A stretch of 64,000 nt of DNA from Paramecium octaurelia (taxonomy: Eukaryota; Ciliophora; Oligohymenophorea; Peniculida; Parameciidae), in NCBI GenBank assembly GCA_905182995.1, contig CAJJDP010000086.1, positions 359,541 through 423,540 on the forward strand, written 5' to 3'. Within the stretch, counting starts at the first letter, position 1, and every line of letters starts with the position of its first letter. Position numbers and translations under genes: made by a program. Under the pieces are notes generated by a model, which made no database searches, was not told where the DNA came from, and saw nothing but the letters and a program-made list of their open reading frames with translations. Positions 1 through 14,279 of the stretch are shown here, piece by piece.

Positions 1-149
1 TTAGTGTGAAATACATTTTAAATTTGATACTGGTTGATGAGGATGACAGAAAATATTTTAAATAATAGGAGATTACAGTTTATAGAAAGAAATGATAACA
101 AAAATAATATATTTTATGCATATAAAAACGGATTATGTTATTATAAATA

Positions 150-1282
150 ATGAAAACATTTGTCTTGATTGTTCTCTTAGGATTGGCACTTGGAGTACAA
201 GTGAATGAATAAGCAACAATTTTGTAAGAAGCATTAACCAACAATTTAAAAGCCACAAGTATGGGTAGGGCAGTTCTTGCTATGGTTGAATTGGGTTCAC
301 CTAATTTCAATCCCTTATTTGATGCATTGGAAGCCTGGGCTTCACTTATCGAGGTAATATATCGAATAATCTCAGCAAACTATAGCCGATGAAAATTCAT
401 CATATGGAGCATTCGTCTAATAAGTAGAAACAGAGGAAACAAATTATAAAGCTCTCATTGCTCAATACGAAAACGAGGTGGCTGAGTACAATATTTAAAT
501 CAGGGAAATCTTAAAGTCAAGAATTTCTCTGGAGGAAGACCTTGAAAGGACAAGAACCGAATTGGGAGGCACTAAACAACAAAAAGCTAACATTGAGAAT
601 TAATAAAGACAAGATTCAGCTGATTTTAAAACAAGAACCAGTTAATTGAGTGCTGCCATTGTTGTGATCGATGAAGCATTGAAAGTGTTAGATAAAGCAA
701 AGTGTAAATCATCAATTAAAGATAGACTCCTCATTTGTCGAAGAAGATGCTCAATAATTGTCTTCTTTAGTCTCAGGAACACCAGAATTACATACCTTGT
801 TACTTTAATTAAACACTGAAGATTACAAGAGTGCATAAAATTTATAAAAGTATTTATTCACTTAAAGTTGTTAGAGTCATTAATTTGTTACAAAACATTA
901 GAGATTAATTTAATCAAAATATTTAAACATTACAAGCAGGCTTTACAGCAGCCTAACAATAAGCCTAAGATTTATTTGAGCTATTGAATGCAAAAATTGA
1001 TTCATTGGTCAAAGATGTCATTCCATAATTGCAATAAGATATCTAAGGAAAAGACAGTAAGAATATCGTCTATATTAAGGCGAAATCGATTCAAGAAGAC
1101 AATTAGCTAACGAAGCTCAAGCAAATCTTGATGCCGCTAGGGAAAGTTTGAAATAGTCCATTTAAGAGAAAGGCTTAGCAACAAACAGCCATAACATATT
1201 AATTTCTGAATATCACAGCAATTTGGATACTGTCGCAGAATGTATAAGTGCTTTACATGGAAGCGGAATTTAAAGATAATGA
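150..1282 (+). CDS. Trichocyst matrix protein precursor (TMP family)
   Basis: Structural protein of the crystalline trichocyst core, the exocytotic organelle of Paramecium. The start at 150 opens with a hydrophobic signal peptide (MKTFVLIVLLGLALG). After it comes an acidic helical coiled-coil region rich in E, Q, K and A. Four GT..AG introns restore one frame: 354-375, 704-725, 850-874 and 1057-1079. The product is about 346 aa, close to the usual TMP precursor size. The C-terminal part (DAARESLKQSI, then a single Cys) follows the family layout of heptad-rich mature chains. Known for the family: precursors are cleaved in the secretory pathway into small acidic polypeptides that co-crystallise. 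It ends 39 bp before the convergent gene on the other strand. The family call rests on signal peptide, composition and pattern; the exact subfamily cannot be assigned. Confidence 0.8.
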
Positions 1283-1321
1283 AATAGATACATAATAATA
1301 AATAATTTTACTCAGTAATGA

Positions 1322-2828
1322 TCAATTTATTATGATTTCGCTAAATGATCGGAATCTGTGTTTGCATTGTGGTTCTTCTTGTATCACACGATTCACTCTT
1401 TCATAAATTGTTGAATATATCTATTAAGCTGTCTGCAATAAATATTTTACTGATTCATCTTTCTTATTTGGTATATAATAATAAACACTTGATGCTAATT
1501 ATTATTATATTAAAGGTTCATTATTCTATCTTTAAATTGGGCTTTCCATTTCATCAATATCAAATTGTTTAGATTAAGATTATTCATCTTCAATTTAATT
1601 CGCAGATGTTTGTCTTTAATGATTGCTACTTATGGAAGTTGTTGGTAATAAGTCCTTATGATTCAAATAAAACTGATGCAAAAACTTATAATTTGCATTC
1701 ATCTTTTTGGCTCTTTCTTAGTAACGAAGATTTGAATTTGTAAGCAATTTTATTCTATGCTTAATTTACTATTTAAAATTACTTCCATCTCATCGCAATA
1801 TCTTTACAACTCATCATTGTGTGCTTATAATGTCCTGTTCAAGATCATTTCTCTTTAATGATTCTTTCTGAGTTCATCTAGAGCTTTTTCGAGTTTTTAG
1901 ATCCTTTCCATACTTTAGATATCATTCAAAGGTTTTTAGGTCTATTGTATTTATCTTTTAGCATTAATCTCCTATATTTATTTAGCTCTTGTTAAATCAA
2001 GTTTAGGAATAACTGTTCCCTTTGTTGAATTCAACTAAAACTATTAAATCTTAGGAGAATAATTTCCATCTAGTGGAGCCTCTGACGATTTTGAAGAGGG
2101 TGTATCACAAGAGGAAGAGTTATTCATTAATTTAAGGGCTCTTGCCTAAAAATCAATTAATTGTTCTGGATCTTGATTCATGAAAATCAGTTTGTTACCA
2201 GCATGAGCCATGCTTTTTTGTTGCAATAATTCGTTCATCAATCTCTAATAAAATAAAATTCTTAAATTACTAAATTTAGTCCTTGTATGCTCTATTTTTC
2301 TTTGATTAATTTCTATTTCTATTTCTGCTCAATTAAGAGTTGTTCATTCAGCATTTGAATTTCATTATGCATTTTTAGTCCAATAAGATCAGGATCACAT
2401 ACTTCTCTAAATTTGATTACGACTCCAGCTATTTCGTCATATTCCGGTTTTAATTCCTCCATCTTCGCTAACTTACTTTCTGCAGACATCAGATTTTCTT
2501 GCAAACCCTGCATTTTTTATTGTAATGATTAAATTAGTTCTTTCTCTTATCTTTAGACCTCCTCTGTTATTTGCTGATTTATCAATTAATCACATTAAGC
2601 TTCGTTACGCTCTTTAACTAATTTCTCTATTTTCATTTGTAATGTTTCATTTTCCTCCTACAAATTCTTTAATACTGTTAATAGTCCTTTATGTTATTCA
2701 TCACTTGTTTGAGGCATCAATACCTTCAAAGCTTACTTATTTAATTAAAGCAATCCTTAGAGCTCACGAACCTGCTCTTACAATTATTAATTCTCCTGCT
2801 TGAGATAATCGAGAATCTCTAAACTCAT
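1322..2828 (-). CDS. Coiled-coil protein, function unknown
   Basis: About 485 aa after removing two introns of 26 and 23 nt. The N-terminal half (start MSLEILDYLKQEN) is nearly continuous E/Q/K/L heptads, a typical long coiled coil. The middle is Ser/Pro-containing linker, then another helical stretch, and a C-terminal basic, less repetitive tail (YLLQTAQQIYSTIYERV). No membrane segment or catalytic motif is visible. Coiled-coil proteins of this type in ciliates are often cytoskeletal or basal-body components, but that is inference. The gene converges on the trichocyst matrix gene with only 39 bp between the two TGA stops. Confidence 0.75.
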
Positions 2829-3028
2829 TATAAATTTAATTATTCAAATTTTACTCAAATTTTGCATAAATTCATATATATCTTAAATATAATTTATCAT
2901 TACTAATAAACTCTAAACACCTAAGATTAAACATTTATAGCAGTTAAGTTAGCATAATTTATATAATTACCCCTTTATCTAAACTCATCTATTAAATGTT
3001 TATAATTTGATAAATATATGCAACCCAT

Positions 3029-3300
3029 ATGTTGCATTAAGTGGAGGAATTTGAAATATACATTTTAGAAAAACAAGGAACACTATAGGGAAGATTTGAT
3101 CAAAATTTCAATGATAGGAGTAAACCTATGTTATCATAAACACTTTCATTAATATTCTTGTAGATTTAAGTATAGAAAATTATTAGCCTTTAGTACAAAG
3201 TTTATTATAGGATAACTAATTTTCATTACATGTATCTCCTACTTATATTAAGCAAGAAAAATCTGATGGCTAACCCGATAGATAATATCAATTAACTTGA
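3029..3300 (+). CDS. Possible small gene
   Basis: A short open frame starts MLHQVEEFEIYILEKQG and ends with a Q/S/P-containing tail (SPTYIKQEKSDGQ). To connect the two coding-looking halves an intron of about 44 nt must be assumed (from roughly 3120), longer than the 18-34 nt seen in conserved neighbours. No homology is recognised. It could be chance open sequence, since only TGA stops translation here. Confidence 0.3.
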
Positions 3301-3726
3301 TTGTAATGATTAATAAAAATAATTACTAAAATTATGATAAAAAAAAATTTTACTAAACGTTAGTTTATTTAATATTTAAATTTAATGAATGTAAATAATT
3401 AATCACTTCCTAAATTTAAAGATGATCCATAATTTTTTTGGTTAATTAAATGTGTTTTTAATTTGATTTTTTTATATTTTTAAAGAAAATAGGCTATCAA
3501 CTTATTTACTATTGAACAGAGTATATCATATAGATATCAGATTATTATACCTATTATTATATTATGCATTTAATTAAGATGGTTACAAAAATACTGATTA
3601 ATTTTATGATTATTGAACAAGGAGATTTTATATTATAATATATATTTTTTTAGATTCCAATTATATAATATAATTGATATTTTTGTAATACCAATTATAT
3701 ACAGATGATAAATAATATTATTATTA
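3301..3726. other. Intergenic AT-rich stretch, nothing recognised
   Basis: About 430 bp of very AT-rich sequence upstream of the proteasome activator gene. No coding frame, repeat or RNA gene was recognised; it presumably holds that gene's promoter. Confidence 0.5.
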
Positions 3727-6700
3727 ATGATAAGCGCATTTCGATTTAACTATGAACATTTGCCAAAAGAGGTGCGGATGAATACCTTTGATGCAGAAAG
3801 AAGTTTAATTTATAATTAGATTATTCGATTATTAAAGGATTTCGAAATGAGGTATTATCAAGATTTAAGGCTAGTTCCTCTAAGCATTTGTTTCCAATTA
3901 TGAACCTGCTTCAGAGATTCAAATAGATTTACTACTTTTTGAACGAAGAAAGATAAGAGCTTGCAGAATTGCTACTGTCGAAGTTGGGAGGATTGAAATC
4001 TAGTGTAGGACTTTTGAATGGATTTAGCCTTGTTTGCACAGTCATTCAAAATAAGCAAAAATATCTATCCCTAAAAATTGATTGGAGATATTGGCATTAA
4101 TACCTATAAGATAAGTTTATGACTAATAAAGATAAGACAATCACAAATTAAACATTCAGCACTCAATTGTTCATTCAATTTTGTCAGTTCCTTAGAACAG
4201 TAAAATATTACTTTGATGCTGATGTGATTTAATTTGCATTTCATAAATTTCGCCAATATTTAGGTTATTAAGATAAATAAGTGGCATGGGCATATTTGAT
4301 GTTGTTTGTTCCTTTTAGAAATGATATACCCCAAGACTCCTACAATGATCTGATAAAATATTTGATGGATCCCTTGTTAATTTTTGGAGAAAAAGATAAT
4401 TGCAGATTAAAATTTATAATGAATTATTTAAGAGTCTATCCATAGTAAATGAATTTGATGCCATAAATGATGAGATTTTTTCATGGTTATTGGCGTAATG
4501 ATTTGGGTTAAGATGATAAAAGTAAAAATAGTATGTATGTTAAGATTAAAAGTTAATTGCTATGCTATTACCCGATGAAACTTTGGGAGCACCAAGTTTA
4601 TTCAAAATAATACCATAGTTATTAGTTGAGTAGATTGGAAATTCAAAAAGAGAAGGGTATTAAGAATATATGTTAACAATTAAAAGAGTTTTTTCTTTGA
4701 TTGACTCAATTACTTCTGTATGCTCCTAATAAACGATGGATGATTAAATATTCAAATTATTAAAATTAATAGTTGACAATTTCATTCAAAAATACAGAAG
4801 AGATAAATTATTATTAAGAATTTATGATATGCAATAAAACAAAAACTACGATGAAAACGTTTCTGAATCCTTAATGTAAGATTTGATTGATTAATTCAAT
4901 GATGTTCATATTCAAGACTTTATTGAAAGTGATAAATATATACTTGAGTTGCTATTTATTAATCCAGATCAAGGATACTCTAGTTTTTAGATAAATTATC
5001 CTAATTAAAGAAATTCCAATAAAATTCCTTCCACTAAAATCAATATTGATAAATTACTACCATTTTTGTTGGATGAATAAGCCAAACAGGATTTTATTGA
5101 AATGGTTATGGATGTATTAGACAAAATGATTTACATGGAGGATCAAGGATATTCAACTGCAAAAACTGTGTTATATTTATCATGTTTTGAACCAAAGCTA
5201 ATAGATTTCTTTCTCAATAAAATGAAATAAGCCATCAATGATGTAACAGCTCTCTAATTCATCACAATTAAGAGTATACTTATATTTATGGCTATTCCGA
5301 TTTTATAAGGAAAATGGTATTTATAATAGAAACTATAATTTATAGTCAGTACTCTATCTATCATCTTTAGGAATTCATGGATTTGACATATAAATTGTTT
5401 GAAGTTTAAGGAGTAGGTGAGAACATGGATTCATTAGAATTTTACTGCAAAATATTCATGAATGTTCCAATTTACACTCCAGAAGAATATATGGAATTAT
5501 ATGGCGAACACAATGAATTGTGTCAATACCTAAGTGATTTTGTGTCAGAATTATTCAGGTTGATCATCAAAAACTTTAATTTGATTAAATACAAAGATGT
5601 CGATTTTGGATTTGTATTGCCAAATCTTATCAACATCTTTTGGCCATATATAGCAAATTCATCACAACAAATGCTGGAAAACATAGTAGATAAAATCAAA
5701 TAGCATTTAGAAAATCTAGAAATGCAAGATTTAGGTGCCATGGGTAATTTGATAGATTGCATAATTTACAGAGATCCCTCATTATTGGAGTATATAATTG
5801 ACATTTGTATGGAAAAGTTACTTAAATAGAGATAATCTCCGCTTAAAGATCACTACTTGAATTTTATTTTCCAATTATCAAAGTACTAGAATTACATTCT
5901 TCAATATGAACCCACTCCAGGTAACAAATAATCGAAACTCTTATGGTTGACACTTCTTGAGAAATCACTTACTTTTGCTGGTAAAGCCACCTAAAAACAT
6001 GATATGAAGATTCAAGCCATTGTAATCAATTATTTAATGGATGAAGAGGATGAGGTCTTCACTAAAGTTAGTGATATTATACATTCAGTAATAATAACAA
6101 ATCAAATCATTAAATCCAATAATTTATCCTGGTAAAATGAAAGATCTCAATTTTTTAAAAAAGATTTCGATAAAAAAACCCTATTTCAACCTTAGGATCT
6201 AGTTGTTGAATGGGTACTACCAACTCGATAAGATTGGGAATATATTTTTGATTGGAATAGAATGTTTATGTTTGGAGTAATTGAGTAATTCGAAAAGACC
6301 TACATGAAAGAATACGAATTTTATGAGATGCCACGTGACTTCCCTAAACTGGTTGATTTGATGATCTTTAGGAATCCTCCAATGGATCCAACTCTTAAAC
6401 AAATTTGCTATAGAGTTTGGCTTCTTGTTTTTGGATGTTTTACTGGATCTTCTCTATTTACACCTTTCTAACCATAAGACGAAATCGAAGGTAGCAAAGG
6501 ACACATGAAATTATAGTAGATCCAATAAGATTATTTAAAGAGAGTGTGTCCACCAGAGTATTGGGACTTAAGGCAGAGACTAGGCACTTTTGCTATCAAT
6601 TCTATTTGCTATGCTATAAACACGGGAGTGGCTCACGACAAAGACATTAATGATCTTTTAGTTACAATAGCTTCAGAATGTATCAGTTCATAAATCTTGA

Positions 6701-9411
6701 ATTAAGAATTGCAAATAGCTCGAGAGTATATGGAAGGATGCAGATCATTGATGCAATCATCTTAATGTAAATTATACTTCGAAAGTCGAATTCAGTGTGT
6801 AATTGATATCAACACATATCTCTATCAAAGACATGTTTTCATGTTACACTTACAAGGTATCCCTATCTAATACAATTAAATCTACAACTATATAATTGTC
6901 CTCAATTTGCTAAGTCATTCTAAGTTCAGCAGTCCCCAATATTTATTGCCTTACTCTGAAAGAACCACATAAACTTTAACTAGAGGTGTGAGAAATAACT
7001 TCTTTGAGTACTTGTTGGGGATTTTAAACTATAATGACAAAGATAGCAAATTGAGTAAGATCAATTAATTAAGTGAAAGAAGCAAAGAATACAAATAACT
7101 AATTGATTTATTGTAAGGATTTAATTCTGCGGTTTAACAAATTTCCTCAGATATTGAAATAAGCATGTCTATTCAGAAATAATTGAATTAATTCATCAGT
7201 GTAATGGAATACGTTGATAATCAAAAATGCAAATATTTAATTATGGAATCTTGCGTTCACCATTTAGCCATTTAATATGATGAAAGTACTGTTGTCTAAT
7301 CTAATGATTATAATGATAGAATGGAAATAATCAATAATAGCATAAGAGCTCTACAAAGTCAGTATTTCTGGAAATGCAAGATCATTCACAGTTTATCCTT
7401 ATTGAATAACATTAACATCATCAAACAGGTTCCTGAATTTTGCATTAAGGCGTATCAGGATTTATGCATCAATGACCATGTTACATTGAATCAATTGGGA
7501 AGAGCAGGATTGTTCTACTTCCTTAGATTGGCCAAATAGATGATCTATAAAAAATAGTAAGTGAGCAGTTCCCCATTTGAAAAATATCTCCCTTTTGCTT
7601 AATTCGTGTAATATCGATATTTAACATAAGAATAATTGTCAATTATAGATAAATCTTACTAAACTGTTCGAGAATTAGACGACATACTTAAAGCATAGTA
7701 CCCAATTTATAGATCTAAAATGCATGAGAAGTATATGTTTACGAAAAATGATATCACTAAGGTAACTATAGTTAATGACACTGTCACTCCATTCATAAAA
7801 GACTTAAGGTAACTCTTCACTAATAAATAATATATGCGAGAGTTTATGGAAAAGATTTTGATAGATAAAGATGTGGCTCCTGCTTCGGAATTTGATATAA
7901 CAGATACTCCATCTTAGGAAGTCTAATTTATGTCTGCATAAGGAATCGCTAGGTATGTCTAAATCTTTTTCACATATATTTATGGAAAGAATAGGAATAG
8001 ACAATCTCCATTTTCTGCAACCTAATCTATCTTTATGTCTGAATTTTATTTTAGATTATTTAAGAAAATGTTTTAAGTCTGTGGAATTGCTGCATTTTAT
8101 TCAACCCGAGAGATCATAGATGAGTACATCGAATAATTTGATTAGAGAGAAAAGCAAAGATTGGTATGTTGTTATTTAACAGCACTTCATAGATCTTTAT
8201 TAAACGTAGGCTCTTACATTTAGAACTCATTTATTACAATCCTTCCAAACATCACCTAAGAAATATTCTATGATTACCATCTAGCATTCTTTTACATGTG
8301 CAGAGAATAGGATTGGCAATGGATTTCACCTGTCTATTTGAAGATGCTGCAATGTTGTTAAACTCTTATCCCTCTAGGAGGTTTCAAGGGTCTGAGGTAC
8401 ATTTAATTATTGAAAATTCTGATTCAATCGTAAGGTCCAAGAGTTATAAACTTATAAGATCAAATTCTCCAACAATTTGCTTCGATAATTGTCACATATC
8501 CTCCAAGTGTGTATGTTGAAGAATACACTTGTACACTAGCAACTGCATTATTACAAACCATATTAATACCTATTCCCATAGATGCTCCTTATTTAGATGA
8601 GCATCTAATTGCAACTACTGCAAACTTTCAAATCTGGTACAATAGTGACATATAGAGCTTTTTCAAAAATTTTAATGAGTTTCTTTCTAATCATTCTAAT
8701 ACAGATAAGATCAAGTTTTATCAAGAATTATCAGCAAGAATATTAGAGTTCATTGCAATTAGTAAGTTTGATAATTATTCTTGGAAGTTCATCGTTGAAG
8801 CCATGAAGATCATTTTCCAAAGTACTCAAACTGAGATCGATGCTCAAGAAATTCTAAGGAAATATATAGAATGTGATTATGATGAGATAACTGAATTATT
8901 AGTTATAGCAGAATAAATGACTAAAAATGACATTTGGAACATTAGGAAAAGAGCTAACTTCTTTTTGAGAGATTGGTTTTTTAAACTAAAATTTGAAGGG
9001 TACTCATTCTCCTAAATACCAAAATAATTACTCACCATGTTCCAAGATAATAATCTTTAGTTATAATTCCAGGCTGTTTCCTCATTAGCTGACTATTTGA
9101 AGCTTTATACTAAACAGGAATTGGAAGAACTATTCAAAATTGCATAAGAAAATAGAGTCTATATATTAATGAGTATGCTACTTTCCCGTCAAGATAGGAA
9201 TTACAATTGGACAGATCAAGCCCTTACTGAGATATTCTAAGAATTTAAAAATAAAAGGTATTAATTGATATCATTTAGAATTCTTTAAGAATTTGTCTCT
9301 GTGTATTGGAAAAGTAGACAAGATTGTCAAAAAGTATTTAAGGATGAAATAAGCGAAGAAAATGTAAGAAAATTATAAGAAATTGCAAATCCGCATCCTT
9401 ATTATGCCTGA
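3727..9411 (+). CDS. PSME4: Proteasome activator PA200/Blm10 (PSME4)
   Basis: Giant HEAT-repeat cap that binds the ends of the 20S proteasome and opens its gate. The 5.7-kb frame gives roughly 1,850-1,880 aa, matching PA200/Blm10 (about 1,840-2,140 aa). The N-terminus (FNYEHLPKEVRMNTFDAE) has the family's Y-x-x-x-LP opening. The body is helical HEAT-like repeats throughout. The decisive feature is the C-terminus PHPYYA followed by TGA: the final YYA is the HbYX-type tail with which Blm10/PA200 docks into the alpha-ring pocket. Introns recognised include one of 23 nt after the 39th codon (about 3850), one of 23 nt near 4523 and one of 26 nt near 5342. A few more must exist for the frame to close, and I did not place them all. 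In-frame TAA/TAG are abundant. Confidence 0.9.
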
Positions 9412-9640
9412 TAATATTAAATATGTAATTAATCGCAATGTCATTGTACTACTTTATAAATAGAAAATACTTTATTGCATTAATTCAGCATATTCAATGC
9501 AAAATATTACATTCTCAAATTAATATCATAGATTTATATTATCTCTGTTTAATGATGTTTATATTTTAATATTTAATACTGTCATTAAATATATGGTCTA
9601 TCCTAAATAAGTGTTTGTAATGATATATATTTTAATTATT

Positions 9641-11517
9641 TCATAAAGATTTCATTAATTATACTAGAAAACCATGAGGAGCAAATATCCTACCAGTACA
9701 ATCTGCAGATGTGCTCAGAATAAAAGGATAGAATGGATGCCATTTACATAAGACTACTCGATCCTCGTGATCAGTAATTTAAGTAATCAATTTCTGCTGT
9801 TCCCAATCATAAAGGGCAATAGTTGAATCAAATGATACACTACAGATATATCTACCTGTTGGATCAAACTCAACACATCTACAATCCATAGTATGATGTT
9901 TCAATGTTTTTACGCACTTCTAATATTGAATATTCCAAACTGAAACTACACCATCAGAATGTGCAAGTACTGCCAACCCTTAGGATGAGAACTAAGGAGC
10001 CTTTTTGGATCCCTTCACTAAATTTTATAGATTATAATTGGTTGTTGATTCTGACAGGGAAACATAATTAATTTCTGTTTGCATGGTCATTACTCCTTAG
10101 GCCCTACTAGTTCTCTAATCCCAGATTCTCAAAGTCCTATCCATACCACAAGATACTTGATATGATCCATCTCCTGCAGTCTAGAGACTATCAACTTAAT
10201 ATTTAATTTGGATACCAATATATAGTTTATGTGTGGCCTTCTAGATTTCTTATACATTTTTATGTTTCCACATCCCATATTTTGATCACAGCATCTTATC
10301 CAGCTGACATCAATCGATTCTCATCGCTAAAACATACTGATCTCACTAAACCTCTGTGACCAATCAAAACGAAATCAGTCTCATCTTCTACATTGTACAA
10401 TTTAACAGTTTTGTCATTGCTACCAGTCCCTATCAATCTTCCTGATCGACTCCAATCAATACAATAGATAGATCCTTGATGATGATTTTATTTTTCCATC
10501 TACATTTCAACTTGACTTTCCTGCAAAACAGATTTCATTGAAAAGATCCTGAGACTTTTGGAATTGGTCCCGATTGCAAACATTTCACCATCTGATGAAA
10601 ATGCAGCTGCTCTGATGGGATGAGTGTCTGACAACGTGGCAACTTAATCCATTTCATCAAATTTATAATTAAAGAGTTGTGACTGTATGCTGCTATTGCT
10701 ATGAGGTGGAGTAGTGTTCAAAATACTTTCCTTCCTTATCATTGATTGATCATTTTCATTAATGTCGGAGATGTGCAATTTCTCTATGATGATATTTTTG
10801 TCGAAGTCAACAGGCAATTATGAGGAACTAGACTATTACATTTGAAATTGGGACTTCTTTTTGGAGTAAACTAATATTCTATATGTATTACTAATACATT
10901 TGGAATGCTTGTTGTTTTCTTCATCTTCTTCAACTTTCTCGTATAATTGTTGAAGTGTAATGCCATTGTATTTTTCTATGCGAAAAGTTTTACCTAAATT
11001 CTTAAGCACTTATGCAATTCCTTCGAAGCAATCCAGTCTTCCCTAAAAGATTAGAGACACTCGATCTTTACCTTTTCAACACTCCAATCGCCGAAGTCTG
11101 GATGATCGCGAATACAAGACAGCGTCAAAAAATAACAAAGGTTTTTATACACTTCTGACGATGCCAATTATTCAATTTGTCGCAATAATGTTATTAGTAT
11201 CTCTACATCTGGTTTTGCATTGATCAATTCAAAATATTATTGCTTCTTCAATTCCAACAACACATAAGAAAATTGATCATTCAATCTGGTTTTCAAAGGT
11301 TGGAGATATTGCTCTGCTCCTATAAAATTGCCATCCAAAATTTGCTATCTCAGAAATGATAATTCTCTTGTGTAGTTGTCTATCGAAATCTAGTTATTGG
11401 GATGATACGATAATCAGTTACTTGTGTCTCCAGTTCCAAATGCAGAAGACTCTTGTATAATTTTTGATCCCTTAGAAACACCAAGACCATCTATAATAAT
11501 AGTTGAGTTTATGGCAT
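9641..11517 (-). CDS. LisH-CTLH-WD40 protein, WDR47-like
   Basis: About 595 aa after three introns of 32, 29 and 28 nt (the first lies at 11390-11421). Order: LisH (residues about 3-35, LLLQMVLVFLRDQKLYKSL), CTLH (about 35-100, ELSFLRQQILDGNF), an acidic linker, then seven WD40 blades. The first blade begins with an IRAAAFSSDGEMFAIGTNSK-type segment, as in WDR47, and the last has ITDHEDRVVLCKWHPF. LisH-CTLH proteins dimerise; WDR47 relatives act on microtubules and dynein transport. The assignment to WDR47 rather than to WDR26-like E3 adaptors rests on the first blade. The start codon lies only 42 bp from the start of the divergent kinase gene, implying a shared promoter. Confidence 0.85.
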
Positions 11518-11559
11518 TTTCGAGTTTTCAAAGATTAAATTAATTATAAGTTTTGGTTT

Positions 11560-13300
<1,741 letters not shown>

Positions 13301-13468
13301 CAATCTAATAAAACAACCAAAAATATAAAAAAATAAATTAATTCAAATATCTTTCTTGTCTAAAATCACGAACTCTAATTTTTTATTCTACATCTCGTAT
13401 ACTAATAGTAAAATTAACATATATTAAATCAAAGAACAAAATATTGGATTGACCTGACCCTAAAAGGA

Positions 13469-14224
13469 ATGACTTAATGCGCTTATCAACCATCAGAATG
13501 TTCTAAATTAAACTATCAAGGAATAACCATCCATCCATAACTTACACAAAAAAATACAATATTGGAATAAAACCTACTTTAATAAAGTGTACGATATCCA
13601 AAAAAATAATGTGATAGTAAGAAAGTCTTTTATTGATCATATTGTTCTTACCAATAAATTCAAATATAGGGAACTAGGCCTTAGTTAGCTAAGAATAAAA
13701 TAAACAGTGAAATAAATCCAGTAGAACCAATTTATAATATTGCATCATGTAAAGAACTGATATACTAAAAATTAATAAATTTATTAGAGATACAATAAAT
13801 ACTTAAGATATTAAAAAAGCTGTTAATAAAATCAAGAATTAAATTCCCAGGAATATAATTTAGTACTCTTTTGACTAGAGTTCCAAGCCTAAATAATTGA
13901 AAAATTAACTACTCAACCTTTTTGGAAAAGCAAGAAATAAAGAAAATCTCTACCAGAAATAAATATTTCAACTAGCCTTTTATAAGAGGAAAACAAATAA
14001 TTGGATCAATATTGCATAGACATGATTAAATTGAAAACCCTCTTGTAGTTCAATCAGGACATAATTATGACTTAATCAGAAAATGGTAAGAAATTCCAAA
14101 AGAATCCTTACCTGACTATATCCAAAATATTTATATTACATCAGCAAATATGATTTAAAGAGGTATACAAACTAAAAGGCAATCCGATCCTTTGTAACTT
14201 GATTACTAATTAAAGGAAAACTGA
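13469..14224 (+). CDS. Possible hypothetical gene with two in-frame TGA
   Basis: One 252-codon frame runs from an ATG at 13469 to TGA at 14222, broken only by TGA at 13634 and 13898. The last 100 codons look coding (LVVQSGHNYDLIRKWQEIP and a Q-rich tail). Two introns with multiples of three (about 45 and 51 nt) would remove both TGA, but they exceed the usual size here. Alternatives are a decayed gene, or introns linking other frames that are also open in 13473-13758 and 13709-14023. No homology recognised. Confidence 0.35.
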
Positions 14225-14279
14225 ACTTTATAATTTAGAAATGAATTGAATAAATTTGATAAATATAATATATATATGA

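Noticed and set aside
1345-1572. Forward open frame opposite the coiled-coil gene
   Set aside because: It lies antisense to a well-supported spliced minus-strand frame (1322-2828) and shows no own features.
4690-4740. Apparent stop in the PA200 frame
   Set aside because: It disappears when the 23-nt intron near 4523 is spliced, which shifts to the frame reading MLLPDETLGAPSLFKIIPQ.
13600-13680. Retained internal eliminated sequences (IES) as explanation of 44-51 nt interruptions
   Set aside because: The proposed segments are bounded by GT..AG, and clear TA-bounded ends with the IES consensus were not seen, so I did not annotate any.
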